This document shows positions 8,455 to 17,444 of a stretch of 64,000 nt of DNA, one piece after another. The DNA comes from Balneolaceae bacterium UBA3186 (GTDB taxonomy: Bacteria > Bacteroidota > Rhodothermia > Balneolales > Balneolaceae). The translations under genes and the position numbers were made by a program. Each line of letters starts with the position of its first letter. Positions within the stretch are counted from its first letter, which is position 1. The stretch spans positions 1 through 64,000 of the forward strand of contig DEXK01000011.1 of the NCBI GenBank assembly GCA_002364085.1. Direction: 5' to 3'. Under the pieces are notes generated by a model. It was not told the DNA's origin, ran no database searches, and worked only from the letters and a program-made list of their open reading frames with translations.

Positions 8455-8474
8455 ATTTATCCTCTTATGTTTTG

Positions 8475-10418
8475 TTAATCTTCAGGGAGTGATTTTTTTT
8501 CAATCTCATTTTCAACTGTTGAAAGAAAATCAGAAAAATTGAAAGTTCCAATATCTCCTTTACGATGTCTGCGAACAGAAACCGTGCCAGCTTCTGCTTC
8601 TTTACTTCCAACAATTAACATATACGGCACTTTGTCAGTTTCAGCATCTCGTATTTTTCCACCAATTTGTTCACTTCTATCATCTAGAGTTACACGAACT
8701 CCAATTTCTTTGAATGAGTCAACACATTTTCTTGCATAATCATTCTGATCATCTGATATCGGAAGTACCCGTATTTGTTCCGGTGAAAGCCAAAGTGGAA
8801 AATTTCCTGCAAAATGTTCGATCAGAATACTGGTAAATCTCTCCATGGAACCAAATGGGGCTCGGTGTATAATAACAGGCCTGTGTTTCTCATTATCTGA
8901 TCCTACATAGGTTAGATCAAATCTTTCGGGCATAACGTAATCAACCTGAACAGTGCCCAATTGCCATTTTCTTCCGATAGCGTCACGGATTATAAAATCT
9001 ATCTTAGGACCGTAAAAGCTAGCTTCACCCGGAGCAATAGTATAATCCAGATTCATTTCATCAGCTACTTCTTTAATCTCTTTCTGAGCGCGTTCCCATA
9101 ATTCAATATCTCCACCGTATTTTTCCTCATTATCATCACGGAAGGAGAGACGAATATCAACTGGCATTCCAAATGTATCAAAAACAAAATTTGTCAGGTC
9201 TATTGTATGTTTGATTTCCTGTTTAAGTTGTTCGTGCATACAGTAGATATGAGCGTCATCTTGAGTAAAACCCCGTACTCTGGAAAGTCCGCTTAATTCG
9301 CCGGACTGTTCGTAGCGATATACAGTTCCAAACTCGGCTAATCTGAGAGGTAAATCCCGATAGCTTCTCATTTCATTCGAATATATTCTATGATGATGAG
9401 GACAGTTCATCGGCTTCAACATGTATTCTTCATCATCAACCTGAATTGGGTCGTATTGAGAATCGGAATAGTAGGGGTAGTGTCCGGAAGTCTTGTACAA
9501 CTCAATATTTCCAATATGAGGAGTGATCACTTCTTGATAACCACGTTCAAATTGTTCGTCTCTTAGGAACGATTCGAGTGTTCTTCTCAAACGAGTACCT
9601 TTAGGAAGCCAGATGGGGAGACCGCTGCCCACCATTTTGTCAATCATATAAATACCAAGCTCTTTACCTAGCTTTCTGTGATCTCTTTTCTTGGCTTCTT
9701 CCACCATATCAAGGTGTTCGGTAAGCATTTTCTGTTTTGGAAAAGAGATTCCATAAATACGTGTAAGTTGCTTGCTGTTGTTATCTCCTCGCCAATAAGC
9801 ACCTGCTAAACTGGTAAGCTTGATCGCTTTAACAACTCCGGTATTTGGAACGTGAGGCCCTCTACAAAGATCGGTAAAATTACCTTGTGTGTAGAATGTA
9901 ATAGATCCGTCTTCTAACCCTTCAATAAGGTCAACTTTATATTCATTTCCATTTTCTTTGTAAAAAGAAAGGGCATCTGCTTTTGAAATATCTTTGCGTA
10001 CAAAACTATTTTTATTGCGGGCAACTTCAAGAAATTTATTTTCGATCTTACTGAGATCGTCCTGAGTAATATTTTTTTCTCCGAAATCAATATCGTAGTA
10101 AAATCCACTTTCAATAGGAGGTCCGATTCCAAACTTTGCGTCTGGGTAAAGCTCTTGAACAGCCTCTGCTAAAATGTGAGCTGATGAATGCCAAAAGGTA
10201 TATTTTCCATCTTCGCTGTCCCATGTATTTATAGCAATGGTGCCGTCTGACTCAATGGGTTTGTCAAGATCAATGATCTCTCCATTTACAGTAATACTAA
10301 GGGCTGCTCTTGCTAATCCTGATGAAATTGATTCTGCGATTTCAAAGCCTGTAGTTCCTTTTTTATATGTTCTTTCGGAACCATCAGGTAAATTGATGGT
10401 AATATTGTGTTCAGACAT
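8475..10418 (-). CDS. thrS: threonine-tRNA ligase
   Basis: This 647-residue ThrRS of normal length has a TGS domain (about 1-62), an editing/second additional domain with the HSSAHIL motif, a class II catalytic core with the zinc-site segment MLKPMNCPHHHRIYSNE, motif 2 YRYEQSGELSGLSRVRGFTQ, and a C-terminal anticodon-binding domain (about 545-640). It is the first gene of the thrS-infC-rpmI-rplT unit. Confidence 0.98.
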   Translation of the reverse strand: MSEHNITINLPDGSERTYKKGTTGFEIAESISSGLARAALSITVNGEIIDLDKPIESDGTIAINTWDSEDGKYTFWHSSAHILAEAVQELYPDAKFGIGPPIESGFYYDIDFGEKNITQDDLSKIENKFLEVARNKNSFVRKDISKADALSFYKENGNEYKVDLIEGLEDGSITFYTQGNFTDLCRGPHVPNTGVVKAIKLTSLAGAYWRGDNNSKQLTRIYGISFPKQKMLTEHLDMVEEAKKRDHRKLGKELGIYMIDKMVGSGLPIWLPKGTRLRRTLESFLRDEQFERGYQEVITPHIGNIELYKTSGHYPYYSDSQYDPIQVDDEEYMLKPMNCPHHHRIYSNEMRSYRDLPLRLAEFGTVYRYEQSGELSGLSRVRGFTQDDAHIYCMHEQLKQEIKHTIDLTNFVFDTFGMPVDIRLSFRDDNEEKYGGDIELWERAQKEIKEVADEMNLDYTIAPGEASFYGPKIDFIIRDAIGRKWQLGTVQVDYVMPERFDLTYVGSDNEKHRPVIIHRAPFGSMERFTSILIEHFAGNFPLWLSPEQIRVLPISDDQNDYARKCVDSFKEIGVRVTLDDRSEQIGGKIRDAETDKVPYMLIVGSKEAEAGTVSVRRHRKGDIGTFNFSDFLSTVENEIEKKSLPED

Positions 10419-10453
10419 TAATTGAGTTATTGAAAAAAGCTTTTTTTGATACC

Positions 10454-10461
10454 CAAAGATA
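10454..10461 (-). promoter_or_regulatory. candidate -7 box of the thrS promoter
   Basis: TATCTTTG on the minus strand matches TAnnTTTG exactly and ends about 35 bases before the thrS start. A weak -33 candidate (TATG) lies 19 bases upstream. The same TATCTTTG octamer is used at the rpmI promoter. Confidence 0.5.
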
Positions 10462-10575
10462 GGAATAATAATTTTTGGTACATACTTAATTTAAAATTAT
10501 TAAAGTTTTGTTGGATAAATTAAACTTTAAAATGCATATTCTCGCTGCAAAATAGAAGGACATTCTGGGATAAGT

Positions 10576-12648
10576 ATGACATTTTTCGATTCGCAACTAA
10601 TGTTTGTGTGCGATCAACTTAATTTAAAGATATTGGATGCTAATGATATAGCTATTTCCAAGCTTCAATATCGTAAGAAAGAATTATTAGGTAAATCTCT
10701 TTCTTCTTTGGGGAAAAATATAGACCTCAGTCAGGAGGATTTAGACGAGCTTGATCTTCCTTTTATTGAAACCTGGAAAATATTTTCAAAGACAAAACAA
10801 GAAATTTACGTTCAGTTTTCTTCTCATCTTATAAACTATAAAGGGACTCCTGCTAAGATTGTTATTGCTCATGATATAACTGAGGTTTTTCGAAAGAAAT
10901 TACTATCAAAAAAGGCAGTCTCATTACCTATTGGATTTCGGGATTTTCCTTTGGCTGAAATTGAGTGGGACTTAAAACATAAAATTCTGAGATGGTCAAA
11001 AAGAGCAGAGTTATTGTTCGGATATTCACATTCTGATGTAAACAAAAATCCTTTTTTACTGGAAGATCTGATTGCAGATTCAGATTTAGTTAAAATAACT
11101 GAGGCCAATAAAAACGCAATTGAAGATCAAATTCCTACAAAAGTAATTTCCTTAAAGAATGAAACTAAAAATGGAAAGGTCATAGAGTGTGAATGGTATA
11201 ATTCATATTTGTTTGATAGAAAAGGCCATATAACATCAGTCTATTCAGTTATAAAGGACATAACTGAGGAAAAACAAGCCCAAGAGAAGTCGAAGCAGTT
11301 AATGACCAGTTTTATGGATTTGTATAATTCGATTACTGATGCGATCTATTTACTAAATTCATCAGGCATAATTATAGATGTTAATGATGGGCTTACCAGA
11401 ACATTCGGATACGAGAAGAAGGAGGTATTAGGAAAAGAAATTAAGTTTTTGTCCGCTTCCGGAAAATTCTCGCAGAATCAAATTGATGAGTATATACAAA
11501 GAGCAAAAAATGGTGACTCAATCAGTTATGAAGGTTGGGGTGAAAAAAAGAATGGAGAGGTGTTTCCAACTGAAGTTTTGATGAATTCGGGATCTTACTT
11601 AAATGAAGATGTTATCATTGTAGTTGAAAGAGATGTCTCAGAAAGATTGCTATCACATCAGGCATTGAAACAACGAGAGAGTATGTTTAGCAATTTATTT
11701 CACTCAAGCCCAATTGGTATCGCACAATTGGATCATCATCATGAAATCGTAAATGTTAATCATAGTTTCGAAGAAATATTCGGGTATTCAGAAAAGGAAG
11801 TAAAAGGACTCGAGCTAGATAAACTAATCGTTCCGTGTGATGAGTATAAAGACGCATTAGAATTGTCAAACAGTGAAATTGCAAAAGTTTATACCGGTAA
11901 AAGGAGAACGAAATCCGGAAATACTGTAGATGTTATTGTTTGTGCTGTACCAGTAATCGTAGATGAAAGACTCATCTCTACCTATGGCATATATGTTGAT
12001 ATTACCGAACGAAAAAAGGCTGAGGAAAAGCTTAAGTCGAATCTGAGAGAGAAAGAAGTGCTGCTGGCAGAGATTCATCACAGAGTGAAAAACAATCTTG
12101 CTGTAATAACCAGTATTTTGGAGTTGCAATCGATGAATACAGAAAATGTAGAAGCACAAAATGTTCTTCTTGACAGTCAGATGCGGGTAAGATCGATCGC
12201 TTTGGTACATGAGCTCTTATACAAAAGCGACGATTTTTCTAAAGTAAATATACCCAATTACCTAAAAGATCTTGCCAGAGTAATTTCCAATTCATTAGAA
12301 AGAAAATCAGTTTCTGTTGAAATCGATTTCAATCTTGATCAAGTTGAATTGAAGATAACACAAGCAATACCATGCGGGTTAATCCTTAATGAAGTACTCA
12401 CTAATAGTTATAAACATGCTTTTACAGGTCGAGCGGAAGGAAAGATCTTAGTTTCATTTAAAAATGCAGATACCGGTATGATCTATAAGATAACTGATGA
12501 TGGAATTGGGTTGCCTAAACCTAAAGAAAATGAAAAAGCATCTTTGGGGATGACTCTTGTTAAAACATTAGGGAAACAATTAAATGCTGAGACAACGATC
12601 TCATCAGAAAATGGTACCAGTTTTGAGTTTAGATTTAGTAAAAAATAG
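10576..12648 (+). CDS. cytoplasmic multi-PAS histidine kinase (HisKA_2 type)
   Basis: This 690-residue protein has no transmembrane segment. Four PAS-like domains can be seen (about 8-95, 120-225, 245-360 and 368-485; for example AIYLLNSSGIIIDVNDG and HSSPIGIAQLDHHHEIVNVN). They are followed by a HisKA_2 phosphoacceptor region with EIHHRVKNNLAVI and a C-terminal HATPase domain (NEVLTNSYKHAF N-box, DDGIGLP G-box). It is probably a sensor of a soluble or redox signal. No response-regulator gene is adjacent, so its partner is unknown. It is transcribed divergently from thrS. Confidence 0.88.
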   Translation: MTFFDSQLMFVCDQLNLKILDANDIAISKLQYRKKELLGKSLSSLGKNIDLSQEDLDELDLPFIETWKIFSKTKQEIYVQFSSHLINYKGTPAKIVIAHDITEVFRKKLLSKKAVSLPIGFRDFPLAEIEWDLKHKILRWSKRAELLFGYSHSDVNKNPFLLEDLIADSDLVKITEANKNAIEDQIPTKVISLKNETKNGKVIECEWYNSYLFDRKGHITSVYSVIKDITEEKQAQEKSKQLMTSFMDLYNSITDAIYLLNSSGIIIDVNDGLTRTFGYEKKEVLGKEIKFLSASGKFSQNQIDEYIQRAKNGDSISYEGWGEKKNGEVFPTEVLMNSGSYLNEDVIIVVERDVSERLLSHQALKQRESMFSNLFHSSPIGIAQLDHHHEIVNVNHSFEEIFGYSEKEVKGLELDKLIVPCDEYKDALELSNSEIAKVYTGKRRTKSGNTVDVIVCAVPVIVDERLISTYGIYVDITERKKAEEKLKSNLREKEVLLAEIHHRVKNNLAVITSILELQSMNTENVEAQNVLLDSQMRVRSIALVHELLYKSDDFSKVNIPNYLKDLARVISNSLERKSVSVEIDFNLDQVELKITQAIPCGLILNEVLTNSYKHAFTGRAEGKILVSFKNADTGMIYKITDDGIGLPKPKENEKASLGMTLVKTLGKQLNAETTISSENGTSFEFRFSKK

Positions 12649-12723
12649 AAGCCATAAAAACTGTTTCACTTTATTCTACTTTTAGCTTTATTTCAGGGTT
12701 AATTTTTAACCAATACATAGAAC

Positions 12724-14277
12724 TTGAATACTAAAGCTACTGACCAAAAAAAATCATTTTTTAATCGCTTTTTGGACGGAATTGAATACGCAGGAAACAA
12801 ACTCCCCGATCCTGCTATACTTTTTTTACTACTCCTTGCACTAGTTTGGATACTATCATTAATTCTTTCTCCATTCGATTTTGCAGAGATAGATCCTAGA
12901 ACAGGGGAGAGCCTCGAAGTTATTAATCTTCTTACGGGTTCTCAGTTAGCAGCATTTCTTTCAAGCATGATAAACACTTTCGTAACTTTTGCTCCATTGG
13001 GCATAGTATTAGTTGCAATGCTAGGAGTTGGAGTGGCTGAGCATTCCGGGTACATAAATACGGCAATAAAGTACGTTCTGAGTTTTACTCCAAAATCTTT
13101 TCTTACTCCGGTTTTGATCTTGGTTGCAATAGTAAGTCATACGGCAACGGACGCTGGCTATGTCCTTGTAATACCTTTAGGAGGCGTGATTTTCTATGCT
13201 GCTGGTAGGCATCCCGTTGCTGGAATAGCAGCTGCTTTTGCCGGAGTTTCCGGAGGATTCAGTGCGAATTTTATTCCCTCAGGAATTGATCCGTTACTTC
13301 AAAGTTTTACTCAATCTTCTGCACAGATCATAAATCCGGAAATATTGATCAACCCTCTTAATAACTGGTTTTTTACGAGTGCTTCAAGTGTATTGATTAT
13401 TCTTTTAGGCTGGTATATAACCGACAAAATTGTTGAGCCAAGATTGAAAAAAGTGGAACTCGATGATAACATCGATTTGGAGGGAGCGGATGATCTTGGG
13501 AATATATCTGACAAAGAAAAGAAAGCTTTTTGGATTGCATCAGGAGTAATGATCACAGGGTTGATAGGTTTGTTCCTTTGGGTATATCCTGAAAGCTCAT
13601 CAATGCGTGCTCCGGATGGTGAAATAACGGCTTTTTCTGCTCCACTTATGCGTTCGATTGTTCCTTTAATTTTTCTCTTATTCTGGGTTCCCGGAATTGT
13701 GTACGGTTATCTGTCAGGTGGTTATTCAAAAACAAAAGACATCATAGACGGAATGAGTAAGTCGATGGGCGATATGTCATATTATATTGTAATGGCGTTC
13801 TTCTGTGCATTATTTATAGATGCTTTTTCAAAGTCAAATATTGGTGTGCTTATAGCTTTAAAAGGAGCTGGTTATTTGCAAGCAATGGATTTGCCGGGTC
13901 AGGTAACCATCGTTGGAATTATTATTCTGACGGCATTTGTAAATCTGATGGTTGGTTCTGCTTCGGCAAAATGGGCACTTATTAGTCCTATTTTTGTACC
14001 AATGTTGATGGGGTTAGGTATTTCTCCCGATTTAACTCAAGCTGCTTATCGTGTTGGGGATTCTGTTTCAAACATCATCACCCCGTTAATGCCATATTTT
14101 CCATTAGTGGTTGTATTCTGTCAGAGATATGTTAAGAAAACAGGAATTGGAACTTTGGTTTCAGTGATGTTACCATATTCCATAGTATTTTTGATTTCTT
14201 GGACCATATTTTTACTGATTTACTGGTATTTGGGAATTCCGTTAGGACTACAGGCTACCTATGAATATGTGATGTAG
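12724..14277 (+). CDS. AbgT-family transporter
   Basis: This 517-residue polytopic membrane protein has about 12 hydrophobic segments. The N-terminal RFLDGIEYAGNKLPDPAILF, HTATDAGYVLVIPLGGVIFY and GVSGGFSANFIPSGIDPLLQ segments, and the C-terminal SASAKWALISPIFVPMLMGLG segment, are characteristic of AbgT. Family members import p-aminobenzoyl-glutamate or export sulfonamide-like antimetabolites. I cannot tell which applies here. The start is TTG, because no ATG precedes the conserved N-terminus. It stands alone, 75 bases after the histidine kinase. Confidence 0.87.
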   Translation: MNTKATDQKKSFFNRFLDGIEYAGNKLPDPAILFLLLLALVWILSLILSPFDFAEIDPRTGESLEVINLLTGSQLAAFLSSMINTFVTFAPLGIVLVAMLGVGVAEHSGYINTAIKYVLSFTPKSFLTPVLILVAIVSHTATDAGYVLVIPLGGVIFYAAGRHPVAGIAAAFAGVSGGFSANFIPSGIDPLLQSFTQSSAQIINPEILINPLNNWFFTSASSVLIILLGWYITDKIVEPRLKKVELDDNIDLEGADDLGNISDKEKKAFWIASGVMITGLIGLFLWVYPESSSMRAPDGEITAFSAPLMRSIVPLIFLLFWVPGIVYGYLSGGYSKTKDIIDGMSKSMGDMSYYIVMAFFCALFIDAFSKSNIGVLIALKGAGYLQAMDLPGQVTIVGIIILTAFVNLMVGSASAKWALISPIFVPMLMGLGISPDLTQAAYRVGDSVSNIITPLMPYFPLVVVFCQRYVKKTGIGTLVSVMLPYSIVFLISWTIFLLIYWYLGIPLGLQATYEYVM

Positions 14278-14286
14278 GTTCTTTTT

Positions 14287-14321
14287 AGTGAAAAGTGAAA
14301 AGTGAAAAGTGAAAAGTGAAA
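14287..14321 (+). repeat. five tandem copies of AGTGAAA
   Basis: AGTGAAA is repeated five times without interruption just after the AbgT stop codon. It is non-coding. The 219 bases from here to the tRNA show no gene and no convincing signal. Confidence 0.9.
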
Positions 14322-14540
14322 GTATTGAAATTCATCATCTCGCTTAATGTGGGGTGATGGAAGTCGATGGAAGCTCCAATATCTAAACCGATTATTTTCA
14401 CACCTAACGAAATTTGATCAGCCTGAATTACTCATAGAAGGATAAGGAACTGATAAAGACCGTATACAAGGAATTTGTTGAATACTGTGGGTGATCAAAG
14501 TACACGTTAAAGAATCACGTTTCTTCAATAATGAGAGAAG

Positions 14541-14614
14541 TGCGTCCTACTAGATTCGAACTAGTGACCTCTGCAATGTCAATGCAACGCTCTAACCAAC
14601 TGAGCTAAGGACGC
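14541..14614 (-). tRNA. tRNA-Val (GAC anticodon)
   Basis: The minus strand folds as a full cloverleaf. Acceptor GCGTCCT pairs with AGGACGC, the D arm is GCTC/GAGC, the anticodon stem TTGCA/TGCAG carries loop TTGACAT (anticodon GAC, valine), and the T arm is ACTAG-TTCGAAT-CTAGT. The discriminator base is A. The CCA end is not encoded. It stands alone between abgT-like and nusB, on the opposite strand to both. Confidence 0.95.
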
Positions 14615-14668
14615 TTTTGAAGAAATAAATATAGTGAGATTTATGCTTTAGGTAAAAGTTAGTTTTCG

Positions 14669-14676
14669 TATCTTTA
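14669..14676 (+). promoter_or_regulatory. candidate -7 box upstream of nusB
   Basis: TATCTTTA matches TAnnTTTG in all but the last base and lies 25 bases before the chosen nusB ATG. No good -33 box is evident, so this is tentative. Confidence 0.35.
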
Positions 14677-14701
14677 GGGTTCACAAAATTTGTTATTTGG
14701 C

Positions 14702-15166
14702 ATGATCAATCGTAGACACGTTCGGGAAACTGTACTTCAGGCACTATACGCACTTAAACTTAGTGGTGATAGCGTTCAATATATTACGGATTCTATAATC
14801 AAAGATACACTGGGAACAGACAAAGAATTGAGAAGATTTGCAGAAAAGCTGTTTTTCACAACTCTTGAGAATGAAAACGAATTTGATGCCGTGATCATCA
14901 AGCATATCAAAAATTGGGAATTTCAACGACTTGCATTAGTAGACAGATTGATTTTAAAATTGTCTTTATGCGAGTTTCTTTATTTCGATGAAATTCCAAC
15001 TAAAGTAACAATTAACGAAGCTATAGAAATCGCAAAGAAATTCTCTACAGCTAAATCAGGCCGTTTTGTGAACGGGATCTTAGATGCCTCTCTAGAAGAT
15101 TTGTCGAATTCAGGCAAAATAAATAAAAAGGGCAGAGGCCTGATCGATCATTCGATCAATCAATAA
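14702..15166 (+). CDS. nusB: transcription antitermination factor NusB
   Basis: This 154-residue all-helical protein starts MINRRHVRETVLQALYALKL, and its C-terminal half carries the NusB signature (DEIPTKVTINEAIEIAKKFS and GRFVNGILD). It binds boxA RNA with S10 during rRNA transcription. The ATG at 14702 is preferred over a TTG four codons earlier. It lies 37 bases before ychF on the same strand. Confidence 0.93.
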   Translation: MINRRHVRETVLQALYALKLSGDSVQYITDSIIKDTLGTDKELRRFAEKLFFTTLENENEFDAVIIKHIKNWEFQRLALVDRLILKLSLCEFLYFDEIPTKVTINEAIEIAKKFSTAKSGRFVNGILDASLEDLSNSGKINKKGRGLIDHSINQ

Positions 15167-15203
15167 TTAGTAATAAAAGTTCTAAACTATACAAAGTAAT
15201 AAT

Positions 15204-16298
15204 ATGAGTTTAAAGTGTGGTATTGTTGGGTTGCCAAACGTTGGAAAGTCAACACTTTTTAATGCATTAAGTAATGCCGGTGCTGAATCAGCCAATTTCC
15301 CTTTTTGTACTATTGATCCGAATGTTGGGTTGGTTCCGGTACCAGATAATCGTCTTCAGAAACTTGCAAAATTAGCAAATTCGGCTAATGTAATTCCTAC
15401 CACTATTGAATTTGTTGATATTGCGGGATTAGTTAAAGGAGCATCAGAAGGTAAGGGCAAAGGAAATGCTTTTTTATCTCATATCAGAGAAGTTGATTTG
15501 ATCATTCACGTTGTAAGATGTTTTGATGATGATGATATTATTCATGTTGAAGGTGGTATAGACCCGGAAAGAGATGTTACTATCATTGAAGATGAGCTTA
15601 TTTTAAAAGATCTAGAAAGTGTTGAGAAAAGAGTAGAAACACTAAAAAAGCAATCCAAAAGCGGCGATAAAGCAATGAAAGCTCAACTCGAAGTTGCTGT
15701 TAGATTGAAAGAACACTTAGAAAACGGAAATTCTGCAAGACTTTTTGAAGTAAATGATGATGAAAAAGTCGCTTTTAATGATCTAATGCTTCTATCCGGA
15801 AAACAAGTCTTGTATGCATGCAATGTTTCCGAAACAGACCTTGATTCCGGTAATAAATATGTTGAAACCGTAAAACAAATAGCTTCAAAGCATGATGATG
15901 AAATAGTGATGTTTTGTGCTAAAATAGAAGCTGAAATTGCTGAATTGGATCCAGAAGAGAAAGAAATGTTTCTGGAAGAATTGGGTTTAAAAAGTGCCGG
16001 TTTAGATCGTTTAATAAATTCTGCATATCAGGAACTAGGATTGATCACTTACTTTACTGTAGGTCCAAAAGAAGCACGCGCATGGACTATTAAAAAAGGA
16101 ACAAAAGCACCGCAGGCTGCCGGGGTAATTCATACCGATTTTGAAAGAGGTTTTATCCGTGCTGAAACGATTTCATACAGCGATTATGAAAAATATGAAA
16201 CCGAAAAAGCAGCTAAAGAAGCAGGAAGGATGAGGCAGGAAGGAAAGGAATATGTAGTTAGTGATGGAGATGTAATGTTATTTAGATTTAATGTTTAG
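15204..16298 (+). CDS. ychF: redox-regulated ribosome-binding ATPase YchF
   Basis: This 364-residue Obg-family P-loop protein has G1 GLPNVGKST (8-16), G3 DIAGLVKGAS, a coiled-coil insert (about 130-200) and a C-terminal TGS domain (about 280-362, with ITYFTVGPKEARAWT and GFIRAET). The length is standard. YchF hydrolyses ATP rather than GTP and binds ribosomes. Confidence 0.97.
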   Translation: MSLKCGIVGLPNVGKSTLFNALSNAGAESANFPFCTIDPNVGLVPVPDNRLQKLAKLANSANVIPTTIEFVDIAGLVKGASEGKGKGNAFLSHIREVDLIIHVVRCFDDDDIIHVEGGIDPERDVTIIEDELILKDLESVEKRVETLKKQSKSGDKAMKAQLEVAVRLKEHLENGNSARLFEVNDDEKVAFNDLMLLSGKQVLYACNVSETDLDSGNKYVETVKQIASKHDDEIVMFCAKIEAEIAELDPEEKEMFLEELGLKSAGLDRLINSAYQELGLITYFTVGPKEARAWTIKKGTKAPQAAGVIHTDFERGFIRAETISYSDYEKYETEKAAKEAGRMRQEGKEYVVSDGDVMLFRFNV

Positions 16299-16343
16299 AT
16301 ACACGAATATGCCTTATTTTCAAATTAATTAGACATTAATTAG

Positions 16344-17360
16344 ATGCATAAATATTTCTTTTATTTAACTTTATTTCTGGTATTCATTAACTGTGAAACT
16401 ACAAAAGATGATACCACCACTATTGACTTGGGCAGAGTTTTTGTTTCTAGTGAAACTCAATCTAAGATCGGTATTTTCGATTTTTCTGATATCAACAATA
16501 AAAAGATTGTCGAGTATGAAATTACCAGCGACTCATCCGCAGGAATTTATTTTGACAGCAGTCGTGATATCGTTTATCAGGTAGACCGGGAAAACAATCG
16601 ATTAAATGCTTACTCAAGATTATCAACAAATGATTCAGGTTCTGCAATACTTCCAAGTGCAGTAGGTACATCTGATTTTAGCAATCCCAGAGGATTAACT
16701 TCAGAAGGCAATATTGCTCTTGTTGCCCAAGCAGGCTCTTCAGATAACGGAGAACAAAATGCTTTGTTTATGTACGATATTGGAGCTAATGAAATAACAC
16801 TTAGAAATCAGTTCGATGTAGAGTATCAACTTTGGGATATTCAACTAGTAGGTAATTCGCTCTACACAGCTCGAGATGAATCAGACACTTTAGTCATTTT
16901 TAATAATTTTCTTGCAAACAGTAGTGGGCCAATTTCACCAGATATAAAGATCAGGCTTGAAGGAGTAACTAAGATCCGTGGTATGCACTATGTTTTAACA
17001 AATGATCTAATGATAGTAACTGATATTGGAGATCCAACTGAGGGAGTAAACGATGGACAAGTTATACTTATAGAAGATTTCAAACTTAAGCTTTCAGCGG
17101 CATTACAACAAGTTCGACAAACAATTTCGAGTAGTGATATGATATTCATAAAAGGTTCAAATACTTTTTTGCAAAATCCTGTAGATGTTATTTATCATGA
17201 GTTCGCAAACAGGATTATAGTAGCAGAACGGTCTACTAACGGGGGAATGTTTCTTTCTTTTGAATATCCAGTACAGGATACTCAAACTAATGAATTTAAT
17301 TTAGCTCCATTTTATTCAATTAATTATAGTGGCATTTCGAGCTTATTTTTTAATGATTGA
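16344..17360 (+). CDS. beta-propeller-like lipoprotein, copy 1
   Basis: This 338-residue predicted lipoprotein has the signal MHKYFFYLTLFLVFINC, with the lipidation Cys at about 17. The mature part has repeating segments of the type GIFDFSD, IYFDSSRDIVYQVDRENNRL and LWDIQLVGNSLYTARDESDTL, which look like blades of an NHL/YVTN-type propeller. It is clearly paralogous to the next gene along the whole length (shared VFVSS, LWDIQ, SDTL.(V)(Y)NNFL, VAER motifs). The function is unknown. The gene pair converges on the barrel gene of the cupredoxin-cyclase module. Confidence 0.72.
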   Translation: MHKYFFYLTLFLVFINCETTKDDTTTIDLGRVFVSSETQSKIGIFDFSDINNKKIVEYEITSDSSAGIYFDSSRDIVYQVDRENNRLNAYSRLSTNDSGSAILPSAVGTSDFSNPRGLTSEGNIALVAQAGSSDNGEQNALFMYDIGANEITLRNQFDVEYQLWDIQLVGNSLYTARDESDTLVIFNNFLANSSGPISPDIKIRLEGVTKIRGMHYVLTNDLMIVTDIGDPTEGVNDGQVILIEDFKLKLSAALQQVRQTISSSDMIFIKGSNTFLQNPVDVIYHEFANRIIVAERSTNGGMFLSFEYPVQDTQTNEFNLAPFYSINYSGISSLFFND

Positions 17361-17444
17361 AATAATTAAAACATCCGTTAATTAAGAATTAACGTACTAC
17401 TTAAAGAATTCATTAAACGATTAAGAACACTAAAAATAGGACAC

